This document shows, piece by piece, positions 53,901 through 59,100 of a stretch of DNA of 64,000 nt. Made by a program: the position numbers and the translations under genes. Below the pieces are notes generated by a model. It saw only the letters and a program-made list of their open reading frames with translations, was not told the DNA's origin and did no database searches. Origin of the DNA: Pteria penguin (Eukaryota > Mollusca > Bivalvia > Pterioida > Pteriidae); the NCBI GenBank assembly GCA_035048485.1, contig CM068585.1:19276501-19340500 (forward strand). The letters are read 5' to 3'. How positions within the stretch are numbered: position 1 is the first letter of the stretch; the number at the start of each line of letters is the position of its first letter.

Positions 53901-56059
53901 AATTTTTATACACGTATATTTCAACTGTGATCATTCAGTGCAGTCCATCTTATAAGTGACACCCGAAAATATAAGTAAAATTTTCAGTTTTGATTTTTCG
54001 TGATGCAGCGTAAATAAAAATGTTCCATAAGGAATATCATCATTCCATATTCAACAGTAAATGTTAAAAATCAATTACATAATATATTTAATTTTTGTAC
54101 TTTGTATTCAGGGAAACGCTTGTCTCTCTATTATGATAAAATGGTCCATATTATCGAATCTCTGATTTACACTGTCGATATTGAAGCCTTAAATGCTCGT
54201 TGTATTTCATGATCATAAATTGTTTTGTAGATTGCTCCGTCTCCTAGAATATCAATAATGACTCAGACCCTTGTCTCCTTGTATTGTTTGCATTCGATAC
54301 ATAGCAGCAATGCGCATGGTTTTTGTCATAGTATATTGTATGCTTTTACCACAGTGGTAATGTAAAGATGATGGATAAATCAAAACCATAAGTCTAAAAA
54401 TTAGGAAACCAGAGGACATACAAAATCAGTGAAAATGAAAAACAAGTTGAAAAAAAACCCCAAAATATGTCTACTTGAAGAGCATATGTGAACCCCTGTG
54501 ATGGAGTGAGATCGGGTGCCCGGGGAGAGTGAGCATCTCCTACTTGCTAGCAACACCCGTCACATATACCCAGTAGAAAAAGTCAAATCGTGTAAATTCC
54601 ATATGTATTTATATATGGAGAATTCAAAGTAGGTAACCTTCTAGTATAGAAGGTGTCAAATATGTGTAAAATGAAACTCATCATACATTTATAATGTCAT
54701 ACTTGGAAGAGTCCTAATTTAGAAAAAAAATCTATCTTCTTTTGTTCTACTCATCTGGATTTAAAGCAATATCTAAGACCATCATATAGACACTTATATT
54801 TCTATGGAAAGACTTTTTCCTTGTTTTCAATATCAAACTGAAATTATTAAATATTACCATGAAAAGTACGTGACTACGAACAAACATTGACATTCCAATT
54901 GTATTATGCCAATCATTACAAATGGAAGAGTAGACTTGTGTAGTTGTATTTTAGTAGATATCACTCTTTTCCACACGACTTTTTTTCTTGTAAGACTTTC
55001 TTTTCAAATAGTCTTAAAAGATTCTCTTCATACCATCTACCTACGGACAAACTCTTTGAGTTCAGCTTAAGATATTATTAGGAAGGAAACTCAGAAATTA
55101 TGTTTTCGAAATATATAATACGCCAGACTGTTACGTACCCTTTATTTATTGAATATTCATATATATTTCATATATTTGTGCAAATCAAAGTTTGTTTTCG
55201 TTTTATTAATGCATTCATTTTCGTTTTAGCAATCAGTGTCCTAGTGGATGTTTTCATGCTATAAATATACTATTCACAAGGATAGATCGACTGGTATCTC
55301 CGAATGTGGTTCTGTTTGATATACTGCTGAGCCTCTGTTTCGCAAAAAGATAAAATGTTGTATAAAGCGATCTTAATACATTGCAAGAAACACTGATAAT
55401 GTCCATGTTAAATATATTGCATACCTCATTCTTCCAATACCTCGAGAATTTTTTTTTATTTTCAGTGCCCCGTTCCCATTGCACTGTTTTTTAGTGATGG
55501 AAATGGCAAATTGATTCCAATTGCCATTCAGCTTTTCCAACAAAAAGCAGTCGATAATCCGGTACTGTTGATTTCTTTTTCACACTTTAGTTACAGTATG
55601 TCGTATAAATTTCATTCATTTTATTGAATTAGTATGAATTGCTATTTATTATGTTGAAAATGATAGGCATCAATGTAACATGGAAATCGAAATAAATTGA
55701 TATAATACATGTAATTTAATTCGAAAAAAATGTGATTAACATTTTGCAATAACACAAGAAAAGAAAATCACACAAATATTCCGTATGTAAAAACTTAGTA
55801 TTCCTTATCTGATTAGTCCAAATATATTGTTTAGGTTTTCCTACCCACTGACCCTCCACATACATGGCTGATGGCGAAAATGTGGTACAACTTAGCAGAT
55901 GCTTCATATCACCAATCACTCACTCATTTAGGTATATACTATTATACAGTAAAGTTGTTTGTACGTTACAAAAGAGCGATCACATTTTTAATAGAGATGG
56001 ATGTTTCTGTTCTTATTTACTGTTATTAGAAGACTGAGAAATGTATTGGTTTATGTACA

Positions 56060-56146
<87 letters not shown>

Positions 56147-59100
56147 ACTAGTTATATGGTTTGTTACTGACTTACCACGGAACCATAGAGGGTCAGTAAA
56201 ATCCGTAGGGAATGAGGTCGAAGGCCGAACCTCCTATTGATTTTACTGACCCTCTTTAGTTTCGTGGTAGGTCAGTAATTAACTATATAACTGATTTATC
56301 CCACCGAGGACCTTCCATGAATGAACAAAGGTATAAATAAATATATTACGATCAATAATTTATTATCTTGCCAACAAGATTTTCTTGCCGTTACGAAAAG
56401 AACAAGCGGCGGCCATATCCCCCCCTTAAGAAATTTTACTGACCCCCTATAGTCCAATAAGGGGTCACCACATGACACGCTTTATACGCCCGTCATAAGA
56501 CGGGATGTATTATGTTATGGCGTTGTTCGTCCGTGTGTGCGTCCGTCCGTCCGGGGTCATGTTTTCCGATATTTTCAAGGTATTGGATTGAAACTTGGCA
56601 TATAACTTTATATCAACGAGGGTCAGTGTCAGTTCGCATTTGGGTATAATTGCTTTCGTTTTGTCAGAGTTACGGCCCTTGAACATAGAAATTTGCAAGG
56701 ATTTTACAGTTTTCAGGACTTTTTTTGCAGTCTTTAAAGGTGTTGAATTAAACTTAGTATACAACTTTATATCAACAAGGGCCAGTGCCATTTCGCATAT
56801 GGGTATGATTGCTTTGGTACTGCCAGAGTTACGGCCCTTGAACTTGGCAAATTCCAAGGATTTTACAGTTTTCCGGACTTTTTTCTGCAGTCTTTAAAGG
56901 CACTGAATTAAAACTTGGTATATAACTTAATATCAATAAGGGTCAGTACCAGTTCGCATTTGGGTATGATTGCTTTGTTCCTGCCAGAGTTACGGCCCTT
57001 GAACAGTTTTCCGGACTTTTTTCCTGCAGTCTTAAATGGTATTGGATTAAAACTTCGTATATTACTTTATATCAGTGAGGGTCAGTGCCAGTTCGCATTT
57101 GGGTATGACTGATTTAGTTTTGCCAGAGTTATGGCCCTTGAACTCAGACAATTTCAAGGATTTTACAGTTTTTCGGACTTTTTTCTGCAGTCTTTAAAGG
57201 CATTGAATTAAAATTTGATATATAACTTAATATCAATCAAATACCAGTTCGCATTTGGGTATGATTGCTTTGTTCCTGTCAGAGCTACGGCCCTTGAACA
57301 GTTTTCCGGACTTTTTTCTGCAGTCTTAAAAGGTATTGGATTAAAACTTCGTATATTATTTTATATCAGTTAGGGTCAGTACCAGTTGGCATTTGGGTAT
57401 GACTGCTTTGGTTTTGCCAGAGTTATGGCCCTTGAACTTAGAAATTTTCGAAGATTTTACAGTTTTCCAGACTTTTTCCTGCAGTCTTTAAAGGTATTGG
57501 ATTAAAACTTAATATATTACTTTATATCAATAAGGGTCAGTACCAATTCGCATTGGGCATGATTGCTCTCTATTTGCTAGAGTTATGCCCCTTGAACTTA
57601 GAAATTATCAAGGATTTTACAGTTTTCCGGATTTCTTTATGTAGTGTTTCAAGATATTGGATTGTAACTTGGCCATTCATTCAAATTGATCCCCTTCAAG
57701 CTAAGCGACGGGCGTATTATGCCACGCTAGGCGTTGCTCTTGTTACATAGTGAAATGTGACAATTTTGTCCGATAATCTATCTATCTATCTATCTATCTA
57801 TCTTAATCCATTAATCCAGAAAATCCCGTTACCCGTAGAAATTGACGGGGAACAATTTTCTGAATGTTGATTTCTGAAAATTATTCTTTGTATTTATAGT
57901 ACATTTATTTAATGGAGGTTCATTTCAATATTGTTTAATAGGATTCACACATTTGATAATGGAAGGCATAGTCGTTTGTGCGCATCGCAATCTCTCTCAG
58001 TCTCATCCCCTATTCAAGCTTCTGGCACCACATTTCCTCTATCTTATTGCCATCAACACGTAAGTAGACTTTATTTAATCTTATAGTGTATTACCAATAT
58101 GCTGAATATTTATGATTGAATATTTTTTTTTTGGGGGGGGGATATTTTAGAAATAGAAATTTGTAAAGTTCTATGAAAATAATGTGTTCACTTTGTCAAG
58201 ATTGCAGTTTTACATGTTATTCCTACATGTAATACACAATATAAAAATGTAAACAATAAACTTACATCAAACAGAGCGTCACAACTGTAAGTTTTTTGAC
58301 GACTGAGAAGATAAAATGTTCTGTTGATTTCCATATGCAAAAAAAAAAAGATATAATACGAATCATTCTTAGCTTTCTTTATTTGTGATTTGAAATGTCA
58401 GAATAATATTTTACCTTTTCTCCTTTTATAAATTAGGAGGGGTTTAGAACTCCTAGTGGCTCCTGGTGGATGGGTGGATAAGACAATGAACATTGGCACT
58501 AAGGGCATGTTCAACCTCATCGCCAGAGGGTGAGTACTATATGATAAAACTGAGAAGATATGCAAATAATACTTCAATTTATAAATCTTAAGTTGATACT
58601 GATATTTTTTGTTTTTGTCATTCCTATCTTTCATGAAACTTTTCAGAAATAGATTTTTCGTTTGGTCATATTTATAACCTTTCTAGGTACAATCACAGGT
58701 AGCTAGACAAAATTTGTTAGAAACTTCAAATCTATAAAAAATATGCGAGTTAAGTATCAAATTATTCCTGAATTTCCTCAATCATATTTCAGGTTGTCAT
58801 TTTGGAGAATGGATGTACATGGAACATTACCTGAGGATCTCAAGCAGAGAGGGGTACATTTACAAATAATACTGAATTAAATAATACATGCAATGTTAAT
58901 GGGCTCATACATATTAGATGAATTTTAATGTTATTGAAAAGTTGAGCTTTCACTTTCATGATGAGGCCATTCTCCTTTGTAATGCTCCTATGTCACTGAT
59001 AGTATCTGAACATTTTTCAGGTTTATTGCACAACCGGGAAAGTTTTACCTGGCTATTACTTCCGTGATGACGCTATCCTTCTGTACAACGCCATCAAGAA

